This document shows, piece by piece, positions 1 through 7,593 of a DNA stretch of 28,611 nt. Numbering within the stretch: position 1 is the first letter of the stretch; each line of letters begins with the position of its first letter. Source of the DNA: Comamonadaceae bacterium (GTDB lineage Bacteria; Pseudomonadota; Gammaproteobacteria; Burkholderiales; Burkholderiaceae_C); assembly GCA_947374505.1 (NCBI GenBank), contig CANCCE010000008.1, forward strand, positions 1 to 28,611. The letters run 5' to 3'. The translations under genes were made by a program, and so were the position numbers. The notes beneath the pieces were generated by a model, which searched no databases, was not told the origin of the DNA, and was given only the letters and a program-made list of their open reading frames with translations.

Positions 1-530
1 GAGAACGGGTTGATCAAATCGGTGGGCGCATAGACCGCACCGCAGACCTCGCAGTTGTCGCCGTACTGGTCTTTGGCGTGGCATTTCGGGCATTCGCCTT
101 TGATGAAGCGGTCCGGCAGGAACATGTTCTTTTCGGTGTCAAAGAACTGCTCAACGGTTTTGGTTTCAATCAAGGAACCTTGCGGGTTGTCACGCAGGTC
201 GCGGTAAATTTGCCGGGCCAGCGCATGGTTCTCCGGCGAATCGGTGGAGCTCCAGTTGTCGAAGCTGATGTGAAAGCCGTCCAGATAAGGCTTGCGGCCG
301 GCAGCAATATCAGCCACAAACTGTTGCGGCGTTTTGCCCGCTTTTTCGGCGGCAATCATGATGGGTGCGCCGTGGGCGTCGTCGGCACCGACAAAATTCA
401 CCTCATGGCCCTGCATTCGCTGAAAACGGACCCAGATGTCGGCCTGGATGTACTCCATGATGTGGCCGATGTGGAAGTTGCCGTTGGCATACGGCAGGGC
501 AGTGGTGACAAAAAGGCGGCGCTGGGACAT
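1..530 (-). CDS. metG: Methionyl-tRNA synthetase, N-terminal part (3' end outside window)
   Basis: Class I aminoacyl-tRNA synthetase that charges tRNA-Met in the cytoplasm. The reading frame starts at an ATG at 530 and runs leftward off the window edge, so only about 176 residues are seen. The N-terminus has the class I signature HIGH at residues 20-23, preceded by the typical VTTALPYANG stretch. Four cysteines at residues 147, 150, 160 and 163 (CPKC and CEVC) form the zinc knuckle of the MetG connective-peptide region. This is a two-CxxC version of the knuckle, as in E. coli-type MetRS. The gene is divergent from apbC with about 200 bases between them, so the two promoters should lie in that gap. 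The frame is intact as far as it is visible. Confidence 0.96.
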   Translation of the reverse strand, partial: MSQRRLFVTTALPYANGNFHIGHIMEYIQADIWVRFQRMQGHEVNFVGADDAHGAPIMIAAEKAGKTPQQFVADIAAGRKPYLDGFHISFDNWSSTDSPENHALARQIYRDLRDNPQGSLIETKTVEQFFDTEKNMFLPDRFIKGECPKCHAKDQYGDNCEVCGAVYAPTDLINPF

Positions 531-543
531 AAACATCTTTATT

Positions 544-586
544 GGGCTAAGCCGGGATTTTATGTCGTTGGGCGGGCGCTTAGCCC
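544..586. repeat. 9-base inverted repeat in the metG/apbC divergent region
   Basis: GGGCTAAGC at 544-552 is repeated as its exact reverse complement at 578-586, with 25 bases between. It lies 14 bases upstream of the metG start and so inside its likely leader. It could be an mRNA hairpin or an operator; no T-run follows on either strand, so it is not a standard terminator. Function unknown. Confidence 0.5.
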
Positions 587-731
587 TTCGGCCTGTGCGG
601 CCGAGGTGCGGGCGTTAGACTTCGCCCCAGACTTTTAAGAAAGTCCGCAGGCTTGGCCTCCGCGGCACTTTTCAGACCTTTCAGATCTTTTTTGCCCTAC
701 AGCGGCACCCCTCAAACCGGAGATTGATTTC

Positions 732-1835
732 ATGGCGGCAGAACAACAACTTACCCAGCAAGTGATTTTTAACGCGCTACAGACGGTCATCGACCCGAAC
801 ACGGGCAAAGACTTTGTCAGCACCAAAGCGGTTAAAAATCTGCAGCTGACCGACGGTGACGTGGCCTTTGACGTTGAATTGGCTTACCCCGCCAAGAGCC
901 AACTGGCTGGTTTTCGCAAGCAGCTGATCGCCGCCGTCAAGGCCGTGCCGGGCGTCAACAACGTCTCGGTCAATGTGTCGTTCAAGATCTCCAGCCACAG
1001 CGTGCAGCGTGGCGTGCAACTGCTGCCCAATGTGAAAAACATCATTGCCGTAGCGTCGGGCAAGGGCGGCGTCGGCAAAAGCACCACCGCGGTTAATTTG
1101 GCCTTGGCCTTGGCTGCTGAAGGCGCCAGCGTCGGGCTGCTGGATGCCGATATTTACGGCCCCAGCCAGCCGATGATGATGGGCATTGAAGGTCGTCCTG
1201 AAAGTGTCGACGGCAAAAACATGGAGCCGATGGAAAACTACGGCATTCAAGTTATGTCGATCGGCTTTTTGGTGGCCCAGGACGAAGCCATGATCTGGCG
1301 GGGCCCGATGGCGACGCAGGCGCTGGAGCAGCTGCTGCGCCAGACCAACTGGAAAGACCTCGACTACCTGATCGTCGACATGCCGCCCGGCACCGGCGAC
1401 ATTCAGCTGACGCTGAGCCAGCGCGTGCCGATGACGGGTGCCGTGATCGTCACCACGCCGCAAGACATTGCTTTGTTGGACGCCAAAAAAGGCATCAAAA
1501 TGTTCGAAAAAGTTGGCGTGCCGATTCTCGGCATTGTTGAAAATATGGCGGTGCATGTGTGCAGCAACTGCGGTCACACCGAGCATATTTTTGGTGAAGA
1601 CGGCGGCAAGAAAATGGCCGCTGACTACGGCATGGACTACCTCGGTGCACTGCCGCTGGACATGCAAATTCGCCTGCAGGCCGACAACGGCCGACCCACC
1701 GTGGTGGCCGACCCAGATGGCGATGTGGCTGGTATTTACAAAGCCGTAGCGCGCAAAGTGGCGGTATCGATTGCCGCTAAGAATAAAGACTTTTCGTCGA
1801 AATTCCCGACCATCACCATTTCTAAAAACACCTGA
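732..1835 (+). CDS. apbC: Iron-sulfur cluster carrier protein ApbC (Mrp/NBP35 family)
   Basis: Cytoplasmic P-loop ATPase that holds and transfers [4Fe-4S] clusters to apo-proteins. The 367-residue protein has an N-terminal MIP18-like domain (about residues 5-80), then the deviant Walker A GKGGVGKST at 110-118, characteristic of MinD/Mrp ATPases. The family CxxC (C277 and C280) should bind the bridging cluster at the dimer interface. Length is typical of the family. GGAG lies about ten bases before the ATG and supports this start. Pairing of apbC/mrp with metG is common in proteobacteria, here head to head. Supply of Fe-S clusters fits the Fe-S-rich formate dehydrogenase genes downstream, but apbC is a housekeeping gene and the link is only inferred. 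Confidence 0.96.
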   Translation: MAAEQQLTQQVIFNALQTVIDPNTGKDFVSTKAVKNLQLTDGDVAFDVELAYPAKSQLAGFRKQLIAAVKAVPGVNNVSVNVSFKISSHSVQRGVQLLPNVKNIIAVASGKGGVGKSTTAVNLALALAAEGASVGLLDADIYGPSQPMMMGIEGRPESVDGKNMEPMENYGIQVMSIGFLVAQDEAMIWRGPMATQALEQLLRQTNWKDLDYLIVDMPPGTGDIQLTLSQRVPMTGAVIVTTPQDIALLDAKKGIKMFEKVGVPILGIVENMAVHVCSNCGHTEHIFGEDGGKKMAADYGMDYLGALPLDMQIRLQADNGRPTVVADPDGDVAGIYKAVARKVAVSIAAKNKDFSSKFPTITISKNT

Positions 1836-1912
1836 GTAACAATGGCTGTTGTATGAAAAAACAAGCCATTCACTGAGATGAAAACTTCGACATCAGCCGC
1901 CAAGAGAGCCAG

Positions 1913-3148
1913 ATGAAAATTTTTTATGGTTGGCGGATGGTGGGTGCGGCTTGTGGCATCCAGTTTTTGCTGGGTGCTTTGCTGTTGCAGACTTTTGGTT
2001 TGTACATTGCGGTTTTGTCGGAAGAAATGGGCTGGAGCAAAACCACGTTGTCCGGCGCCGCGGCCCTGCAGTCGGCTGAGTCAGCCATCATCGGGCCTTT
2101 GCTCGGTTGGTTGATGGACCGCTGGGGTCCGCAATCCATCATTCGTTGGGGTATTGTGATTCTGAGCGCGGGGCTCTTGTTGTTGAGTCAAGTTGACTCC
2201 GTCAGCACTTTTTATCTCAGCGCTATTTTGATGGCGATTGGCGCTAGTTTGAGTGGCTATTTCCCACTCTCCGTCGCCATCGTTCACTGGTTTCAAAAAC
2301 ACCGTGGCCGTGCGCTGTCCTTTATGAGTCTCGGGCTTGCCATGGGCGGTCTGGTGGTTCCCGCTATGGCGTGGTCTATGCATCATTGGGGCTGGCGCGT
2401 CACAGCCGCAGCTTCAGGCATTCTGGCGCTTGTGGTCGGCTTGCCGCTGGCACGCATGATCCGCCGCCGCCCTGAGGACCACGGCGAATTTGTCGATGGC
2501 ATTCGGCCTGAAGATGGGGCGCCAGAGTCGGTTGTTTTGAATGCCTCAGGGCAGCAAGAATTTTCACTCCGTGAAGCCCTCCACACGCAAGCTTTCTGGT
2601 TGCTGGCGATCGGTCACGGGCTGGCCTTGATGGTGGTTACCTCCGTCAATGTTCATGCCATCTCCCACATGAAGGAGGGACTCGGTTACACCGTCGCAGC
2701 GGCGGGCTGGGTCATCATGATGATGACGTTCAGTCAACTGATGGGTGTGCTGCTAGGTGCCGTGATCGGTGACCGGTTTGAAAAGAGAAAAGTGGCGGCG
2801 CTGTGTATGTTGTCGCATTCGGTCGGTTTGCTGTTTCTGACTTATTCAGGTTTCATCCAGGGTCTGGTTGCATTCGCGATGTTTCATGGTTTGGCTTGGG
2901 GCTTGCGCGGTCCTTTCATGCAGGCGATCCGGGCCGATTATTTTGGCCGCAGTGCCATCGGCGCGATCATGGGTATTTCCGCCGCGATCATCGCCGTGGG
3001 TCAAATGGCGGGTCCGATGGTGGCCGGCTTGTTGGCTGACCTGACGGGTGACTACCGGCTAGGCTTTACCGTGCTGTCGATCTTGGCGGCGCTGGGGTCG
3101 GTATCGTTCATGCTGGCGAAAAAACCGGTTCGGGCGGTCTTGGCTTAG
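1913..3148 (+). CDS. Major facilitator superfamily transporter, substrate unknown
   Basis: Predicted inner-membrane secondary transporter of 411 residues with about 12 hydrophobic segments in two halves. The loop between helices 2 and 3 carries the MFS signature as GWLMDRWGPQSI, and the central cytoplasmic loop is polar and charged (around RRRPEDHGEF). The opening YGWRMV followed by a long hydrophobic stretch is typical of the monocarboxylate/oxalate-formate (MCT/OFA-like) branch. That makes an organic-acid substrate plausible but not shown. Its stop is 11 bases from the stop of the convergent modC gene. The start is preceded only by a weak purine-rich stretch (AAGAGAG). It is 77 bases downstream of apbC and probably has its own function. 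No substrate is assigned from sequence alone. Confidence 0.85.
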   Translation: MKIFYGWRMVGAACGIQFLLGALLLQTFGLYIAVLSEEMGWSKTTLSGAAALQSAESAIIGPLLGWLMDRWGPQSIIRWGIVILSAGLLLLSQVDSVSTFYLSAILMAIGASLSGYFPLSVAIVHWFQKHRGRALSFMSLGLAMGGLVVPAMAWSMHHWGWRVTAAASGILALVVGLPLARMIRRRPEDHGEFVDGIRPEDGAPESVVLNASGQQEFSLREALHTQAFWLLAIGHGLALMVVTSVNVHAISHMKEGLGYTVAAAGWVIMMMTFSQLMGVLLGAVIGDRFEKRKVAALCMLSHSVGLLFLTYSGFIQGLVAFAMFHGLAWGLRGPFMQAIRADYFGRSAIGAIMGISAAIIAVGQMAGPMVAGLLADLTGDYRLGFTVLSILAALGSVSFMLAKKPVRAVLA

Positions 3149-3159
3149 TGGTGAAACAA

Positions 3160-4332
3160 CTACTCGACCAAGGCCACTGATTTCACCTGCGCCCAGACCT
3201 GCATGCCAGGTGCCAGTTGCAACTCATTCACCGCACGTGAGGTGACACGCGCCAGCAGAACCGACTGACCGCACAGCAGCTGGATCAAAGTCTGTGAGGC
3301 ATGCGTGTCCAGAACGACCGCTTGGACCACGCAGGGCAGCAGATTCTGGATGCTGGTGTGGCTGGGTTTGGCGAGGGCGATGCTGACATCGCGCGCCAAC
3401 ACCCGAACGCGCACCTGTCGTCCCAGCGGTAGACCGGTGTCACGGACCCAGAGGCTGCCACCGTTGAACTTCAGCTGCGCCAGTTGCCAGCGCTCGTCAC
3501 GTTCTTCGACAGTTGCTGACAAAAGCGCACCGGCATCGTCACCCAGGACCACGGGCATATCGAGCCCGGCCAAGACATGGGCTACCGGGCCGCAGGCCTT
3601 GACTTGGCCCGCGTCCAACACCACCAAGGTGTCTGCCAGTCGGGCCACTTCGTCCGAGGAATGCGTGACGTAGAGCATGGGGATTTTCAACTCATCACGC
3701 AGCCGCTCCAGCCAAGGCAGGATGTCTTGGCGCCGGGCGTGGTCAAGTGCGGCCAGCGGTTCATCCAGCAGCAGCAAGCGGGGTTGTGTCGCCAGTGCGC
3801 GCGCAATCGCTACGCGCTGACGCTCACCGCCAGACAATTGAGTGGTCTTACGCTCCAGCAGCGCACTAATGCCCAGCAAGTCGATGGCTGCGCCCAAAGC
3901 CGAGGCGTCGGCCGCACCCTTGATACGCTTCAAGCCAAACTGCAAATTGCCCCGTACATTCAAGTGCTCAAATAAGCTGGCTTCTTGAAACACATAACCC
4001 AGCGGGCGTTGCCAGGTCGGCAGATAGACACTGGCGGCGTCGTCTTGCCAGGTCTCGCCGGCAATCGACACCAGCGCGCCCGGCGTGCGCTCCAGACCCG
4101 CCACGCAGCGCAGCAAGCTGGTCTTGCCCGAGCCGGACACACCAAACAACACCGTGATGCCTCGGCCCGGCAATTCAAGGTCGACATCCAAAACAAAGTC
4201 GGCTCTATTGAGCTTGAGACGGATACGGCTAGGCAACGCACCCTCGTCATTGCGAGCGCAGCGCGGCAATCCATGAACCGGTGGATTGCCGCGCTGCGCT
4301 CGCAATGACGACGTGTCGAGAGCTGCGCTCAC
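3160..4332 (-). CDS. modC: Molybdate ABC transporter ATP-binding protein ModC
   Basis: ATPase of the molybdate importer, acting on the cytoplasmic face with ModB. The 390-residue frame from GTG 4332 has Walker A GVSGSGKTS (64-72), the ABC signature LSGGERQR, Walker B LLLLDEPLAALD and a C-terminal TOBE/MOP molybdate-sensing domain. GTG 4332 overlaps the modB stop by four bases (GTGA), like the modA/modB junction. Residues 8-30 are, however, encoded by a 68-base palindrome (4244-4311), so the N-terminus is about 30 residues longer than usual. An alternative is TTG at 4236, just past the palindrome and five bases after GAGGG. It would give 358 residues, the usual family length. Either start may be used. 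The gene is convergent with the MFS gene. Confidence 0.93.
   Translation of the reverse strand: MSAALDTSSLRAQRGNPPVHGLPRCARNDEGALPSRIRLKLNRADFVLDVDLELPGRGITVLFGVSGSGKTSLLRCVAGLERTPGALVSIAGETWQDDAASVYLPTWQRPLGYVFQEASLFEHLNVRGNLQFGLKRIKGAADASALGAAIDLLGISALLERKTTQLSGGERQRVAIARALATQPRLLLLDEPLAALDHARRQDILPWLERLRDELKIPMLYVTHSSDEVARLADTLVVLDAGQVKACGPVAHVLAGLDMPVVLGDDAGALLSATVEERDERWQLAQLKFNGGSLWVRDTGLPLGRQVRVRVLARDVSIALAKPSHTSIQNLLPCVVQAVVLDTHASQTLIQLLCGQSVLLARVTSRAVNELQLAPGMQVWAQVKSVALVE
4244..4311. repeat. 68-base palindromic (REP-like) element inside the modC 5' end
   Basis: Perfect inverted repeat: 30-base arms at 4244-4273 and 4282-4311 around an 8-base loop (TGAACCGG). The arm contains CATTGCGAGCGCAGCGCGG. 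Read in modC frame it encodes SLRAQRGNP on one arm and CARNDE on the other. From memory, such peptide strings recur as spurious N- or C-terminal tails in annotations of many proteobacteria, which suggests a dispersed intergenic palindrome family; that is recall, not a search. Only one copy is seen in this window. It sits between the modB stop and the conserved modC domain without breaking the frame. Confidence 0.9.
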
Positions 4333-5030
4333 GTCATCACCTGCGTATTTTTGCGGTTCATCAGGGACAGGCCCAACAACACCGCAAAGGCAAACACCAA
4401 CATGCCGCCGGCCAGCCAATGGGCCTGCGCGTATTCCATGGCTTCCACATGGCCGTAAATCTGCGTCGAGACCACGCGGGTCTTGTCGGGGATGTTGCCG
4501 CCAATCATCAGCACCACGCCAAACTCACCAATGGTGTGGGCAAAACTCAAAATGGCCGCAGTGATAAAACCGGGCTTGGCCAGCGGCAGCGCCACGCTGA
4601 AAAAAGCATCGATCGGTCGCGCCCGCAAGGTGGCGGCGACCTCCATCGGGCGCTCGCCGATGGCTTCAAACGCATGCAAAATCGGCTGCACCGCAAACGG
4701 CATGGAGTAAATGACCGAGCCCAGCAAGAGGCCCGCAAACGTAAAAGACAGCGTGCCCCAACCCATCGCTTGCGTGAACTGACCGATAGGCCCGTGCGGC
4801 CCCAGTGCCACCAACAAATAAAAGCCCAGCACGGTCGGTGGCAAGACCAGCGGCAGTGCCACCACCGCGGCAATCGGCCCGCGCCACCAAGATTTGGAGC
4901 GCGCCAGCCACCAGGCGATCGGCGTGGCGATGATGAGCAACAACACCGTGGTCAGGCTGGCCAGTTCCAGCGTCAGCCAGATGGCAGACAGCGCGTGGCG
5001 ATCAAACTCCGGCAAGGTCAAAAAACTCAT
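4329..5030 (-). CDS. modB: Molybdate ABC transporter permease ModB
   Basis: Inner-membrane channel subunit of the molybdate importer. The 233-residue protein has about five to six hydrophobic segments and the ABC permease EAA-type loop around EVAATLRARPIDAFFSVALP, which docks on ModC. The stretch following it (IGEFGVVLMIGGNIP) is strongly conserved in ModB. Length is normal for the family. Its ATG overlaps the modA stop by four bases (ATGA), and its own stop overlaps the putative modC GTG by four bases (GTGA). The three genes therefore look translationally coupled and transcribed as modABC. No anomalies are seen inside the coding sequence. Confidence 0.96.
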   Translation of the reverse strand: MSFLTLPEFDRHALSAIWLTLELASLTTVLLLIIATPIAWWLARSKSWWRGPIAAVVALPLVLPPTVLGFYLLVALGPHGPIGQFTQAMGWGTLSFTFAGLLLGSVIYSMPFAVQPILHAFEAIGERPMEVAATLRARPIDAFFSVALPLAKPGFITAAILSFAHTIGEFGVVLMIGGNIPDKTRVVSTQIYGHVEAMEYAQAHWLAGGMLVFAFAVLLGLSLMNRKNTQVMT

Positions 5031-5827
5031 AGGTCGTAGCCGTAGGCGCGGATGATGGCGCGCGCTTTGTCACCCTGAAGATAGGTCATCAGGGCGGTGG
5101 CCGCTACATTGTCTTTGCCCGTCTTCAGCAACACCGCGTCCTGCTGAATCGGCGCATGAAAACTAGTCGGAACAATCCAGGCCGAGCCCTGTGTGAGTCG
5201 TCCGTCCGCAAACACCTGGGACAAGGCGACAAAGCCAAGCGCGGCGTTTTCGCTCGCTACAAACTGCAAGGTTTGGGCGATATTGGAGCCTTCTACCAAC
5301 TTGGGTTTCAGCTGTGCCAGCAAGCCAAGTTTTGTGAGGGTCTGCATGGCGGCCGCACCGTAAGGCGCCAGCTTGGGATTGGCTATCGCCAATTTTTCGA
5401 AACCGCCTTGGCGCAAGACATCGCCTTTGTCATCGACCAAACCGGGCTGTTTGCTCCACAACACCAGTTTGCCGATGGCGTAGGTGAAGCGGGCGCCAAC
5501 CACGCCCAAGCCTTCTTTTTCAAGGCGTGCGGGGGTCTCGTTGTCGGCCGCCAGCAGCACCTGAAAGGGCGCACCGTTTTTGATCTGCGCATAAAAACCA
5601 CCGGTCGCGCCAAAGGCCAGCAGGGCCTTGTGGCCGGTGTCGGCCTCAAAAATCTTGGCGATCTTTTGCATCGGTGTCGTGAAGTTGGACGCCACCGCGA
5701 CACTGACTTCGGCGGCAGATGCTGGCGAGGCGACAGCGCACAGGGCTAAGCTCAATAGCAGAGCAGCCAGCGGAAAATACCTTGTCAGTCTTGTCAGTCT
5801 TGTCAGTCTTGTGAGGCTTGCCATCAT
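5027..5827 (-). CDS. modA: Molybdate ABC transporter substrate-binding protein ModA
   Basis: Periplasmic molybdate-binding protein that delivers the anion to ModBC. The 266-residue precursor has an unusual signal peptide. Its n-region contains four consecutive LTR units, encoded by a 9-base tandem repeat, before the hydrophobic core LAALLLSLALCAV and a likely cleavage after SPASA. The mature part begins EVSVAVASNFTTPM and contains FGATGGFYAQI and PFQVLLAADNETP, segments typical of one ModA subgroup that line the oxyanion site. Start: two adjacent ATGs, the outer at 5827; no strong Shine-Dalgarno. It is first in modABC, and the small unknown gene at 5893-6126 precedes it on the same strand by 65 bases. 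The neighbouring formate dehydrogenase genes are an obvious consumer of molybdenum. Confidence 0.95.
   Translation of the reverse strand: MMASLTRLTRLTRLTRYFPLAALLLSLALCAVASPASAAEVSVAVASNFTTPMQKIAKIFEADTGHKALLAFGATGGFYAQIKNGAPFQVLLAADNETPARLEKEGLGVVGARFTYAIGKLVLWSKQPGLVDDKGDVLRQGGFEKLAIANPKLAPYGAAAMQTLTKLGLLAQLKPKLVEGSNIAQTLQFVASENAALGFVALSQVFADGRLTQGSAWIVPTSFHAPIQQDAVLLKTGKDNVAATALMTYLQGDKARAIIRAYGYDL
5781..5816. repeat. 9-base tandem repeat in the modA signal-peptide coding region
   Basis: Three exact copies of CTTGTCAGT (plus-strand sense) at 5781-5789, 5790-5798 and 5799-5807, then a diverged fourth unit CTTGTGAGG at 5808-5816. On the coding strand each unit encodes Leu-Thr-Arg. A unit length divisible by three means copy-number slippage would add or remove one Arg-containing tripeptide without breaking the frame. 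Confidence 0.9.
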
Positions 5828-5845
5828 TTGGCGATCATTCTAAAG

Positions 5846-5868
5846 GTCGCTCTGACGCACTGAGCGAC
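5846..5868. promoter_or_regulatory. Inverted repeat upstream of modA (possible hairpin or operator)
   Basis: GTCGCTC at 5846-5852 and its exact reverse complement GAGCGAC at 5862-5868, separated by nine bases, in the 65-base gap before the modA start. There is no T-run, so it is not a simple terminator. It does not match the AT-rich ModE box I know. It may be a regulatory hairpin in the mod leader. Confidence 0.35.
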
Positions 5869-5892
5869 GCTCCCCTTTCGGACAGGCCCGTC

Positions 5893-6126
5893 TTAGTTTT
5901 GCACCAACTCAGCCCCAATTCCTGCCGCATCAAGCCGTGTAAAAGTCGTGTTGTGGCGGTCGGTGAGCGGCCCGCCGCCGGGAATCACCTCGCCTTGCGG
6001 GCCGTAGCCAATGGCTTTGAACTTCCACAGTCCATTGATCAATTTCAAATTCCCCACATGCTGGCCGTGCACATCCAGCAGTTGGCAGCTGCCGTCGTTG
6101 ATGGGTTTGAGGGTGAAAGGTGTCAT
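5893..6126 (-). CDS. Small conserved-type hypothetical protein (77 aa)
   Basis: Unrecognised cytoplasmic protein of 77 residues; no signal peptide, membrane segment or metal motif. The sequence is compact and looks like a real fold: LLDVHGQHVGNLKLINGLWKFKAIGY suggests alternating beta strands, followed by PGGGPLTDRHN. I have the impression of similar small proteins in Comamonadaceae but assign no function. An upstream in-frame TTG at 6147 would add seven residues; the ATG at 6126 is preferred because the conserved-looking part starts there. It reads toward modA (65-base gap with an inverted repeat) and is divergent from the DUF3305 gene, so it may share a transcript with modABC. Confidence 0.6.
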   Translation of the reverse strand: MTPFTLKPINDGSCQLLDVHGQHVGNLKLINGLWKFKAIGYGPQGEVIPGGGPLTDRHNTTFTRLDAAGIGAELVQN

Positions 6127-6230
6127 GGTGAAGGTGCTGGGCGGCAATGGCGTGGACGCCTAGATTAACCCTAAGCGCCAAGACCCCGTGCACCATGGGT
6201 GGGCACCGTTCGCCGTACACTCCGTCCCCC

Positions 6231-6848
6231 ATGTCTGGATTTGTTTTGTATTCCCCCGCGATGCCCGGGTCGCCAGAAGCCGCTTCGTTGACGGCTGTGG
6301 AAGTCGTGCGCCGGCCGTTCACGCAGGTGGCGGTGGTCATGCAGCGTGAACGCATCGACAACCGCTGGCAGCCTTGGCGTTGGAGCCTGTCTGAAATCAT
6401 TCCGTATGAGGATGGTTTTGGCACGCAGCCGCGGCTGCTGCTCAAAGACGAACAAGAAGAGCGCTGGCTGCATCCGGGCTTCACGGTTGAGCTGTTCACC
6501 GACGACGCCGAGGGCTATCACCTGAATCTGACGACCGATCATCCTTGCTTTTGGGTGGTCTGGCGCATGGAAGAAGAGCCCGCCATCAGCGATGAGTGCA
6601 TTGCGGTGCCGCAGACAGTGACGCTGAGTTACAACGACGCGGGTCGTTGGCTCGACGCGCAAGAGACCGTCGAGCAAGTGCCTGCGCCTGTTGAGGTGCT
6701 GAGCTGGATGCAGGCCTTTGTCGACAAACACCATGTGCTGGAGCTCAAGCGGCGCAAGCGCCCGGACAGCTTCAAGTCCTTGCAAGACCGTTTTGGCAAT
6801 CCGGCGCGGGTCAGCACCGACAAAATACGGGGACCTAGCCATGGCTGA
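6231..6848 (+). CDS. DUF3305 domain protein, formate dehydrogenase-linked
   Basis: Cytoplasmic protein of unknown biochemical role; DUF3305 genes commonly occur beside DUF3306 and formate dehydrogenase genes. The 205-residue product (from ATG 6231) shows the family core QVAVVMQRERIDNRWQPWRW, then GFTVELFTDDAEGYHLNL and WVVWRME, with a C-terminal basic segment (LKRRKRPDSF). No Cys clusters, signal peptide or membrane helix. The start is uncertain: the open frame extends to 6147, and in-frame ATGs also occur at 6231, 6261 and 6339, none with a convincing Shine-Dalgarno. Its end overlaps the DUF3306 start by eight bases, implying translational coupling. It is the first gene of the accessory block and divergent from the mod-side genes. 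Confidence 0.8.
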   Translation: MSGFVLYSPAMPGSPEAASLTAVEVVRRPFTQVAVVMQRERIDNRWQPWRWSLSEIIPYEDGFGTQPRLLLKDEQEERWLHPGFTVELFTDDAEGYHLNLTTDHPCFWVVWRMEEEPAISDECIAVPQTVTLSYNDAGRWLDAQETVEQVPAPVEVLSWMQAFVDKHHVLELKRRKRPDSFKSLQDRFGNPARVSTDKIRGPSHG

Positions 6849-7593
6849 AGGTGCAGACGGCTTTCTGGGGCGCTGGGCGCGCCGTAAAAACGATGCGTTG
6901 CAAGGCAAGCCGCTGGACGAGCCGACGCCGGCTGCGGCGGTGTCCCCCGCTGGCGCGCTGCTGCCGGCCGCCGCCAAGGCTGCAGGCGCCGACGCGGCTC
7001 TTCCGACCGAACCGAAGGCCAAGCCAGCGTCTGACGCCAAACCCGCCGAGCCTGCGGAACCCATCAAGCAGCTGTCGTTGGATGACGTCAAAGACCTGAC
7101 CAAAGAGTCCGATTTCAAGCCTTTCATGGGCCGTGGCGTCGAGCCCGGCGTGCGCAACGCCGCCATGAAAAAGCTGTTCGCAGACCCGCACTTCAACGTG
7201 ATGGATGGGCTGGATATTTACATCGACGATTATTCGAAACCCGACCCGTTGCCGCTGTCGATGCTGCGGCAAATGACCAGTGCCAAGTTCCTCAATCTCT
7301 TTGACGATGATGAGGAAGACGCGAAAAAAGCCAAAGAGACGACAGATGCTGCCGCCGTGGCCCAAGACGCCGAGCCAACGCGGGAAACCGGGCAGACGCC
7401 GGCCGAAGTTTCAGTGGCACAGTCAGAACCAGCGCCAGAAGCGCTGGCTGCCTTGCCTAAGCCCGATACAGACCCCCAGCCGGAAGCGCTCGTGCCTTCC
7501 GGTATTCGCCAGGAAGACCATGACCACATTGATTTGCGACTGCAACCAGACCATGCCGCTGAAAGCCCAGACACTGGGCGCAGTGCTGCATGA
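6841..7593 (+). CDS. DUF3306 domain protein, formate dehydrogenase-linked
   Basis: Function unknown; partner of DUF3305 in formate dehydrogenase clusters. The 250-residue protein starts MAEGADGFLGRWARRK, the family's basic N-terminal motif. An Ala/Pro-rich low-complexity linker follows (about residues 25-75), then the conserved core LSLDDVKDLTKESDFKPF, RNAAMKKLFADPHFNVMDGL and LPLSMLRQM. The C-terminal third is again acidic and Ala/Pro/Glu-rich. It looks like a folded core flanked by disordered arms, which suits an adaptor. It starts inside the end of the DUF3305 gene (8-base overlap). Its last 74 bases overlap the start of the next gene in another frame, an unusually long overlap. The C-terminal tail in the overlap (DHIDLRLQPDHAAES) may be recently extended. 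Confidence 0.83.
   Translation: MAEGADGFLGRWARRKNDALQGKPLDEPTPAAAVSPAGALLPAAAKAAGADAALPTEPKAKPASDAKPAEPAEPIKQLSLDDVKDLTKESDFKPFMGRGVEPGVRNAAMKKLFADPHFNVMDGLDIYIDDYSKPDPLPLSMLRQMTSAKFLNLFDDDEEDAKKAKETTDAAAVAQDAEPTRETGQTPAEVSVAQSEPAPEALAALPKPDTDPQPEALVPSGIRQEDHDHIDLRLQPDHAAESPDTGRSAA

Noticed and set aside
78..638. 186-codon open frame on the plus strand at the window start
   Set aside because: Overlaps metG on the opposite strand, where HIGH and zinc-knuckle motifs are evident.
777..1667. 296-codon open frame on the minus strand
   Set aside because: Antisense to apbC, which carries clear Walker A and CxxC motifs; the antisense product is His/Gln-rich and unlike any family.
1841..1870. AATGGCT...AGCCATT hairpin between apbC and the MFS gene as a terminator
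   Set aside because: The 7-base stem is not followed by a T-run on the plus strand and has a long A-rich loop, so it is not a convincing terminator.
6216..6221. TACACT as a -10 box giving a nearly leaderless DUF3305 mRNA
   Set aside because: No acceptable -35 at 16-18 bases, and the DUF3305 start itself is uncertain, so this is too weak to annotate.
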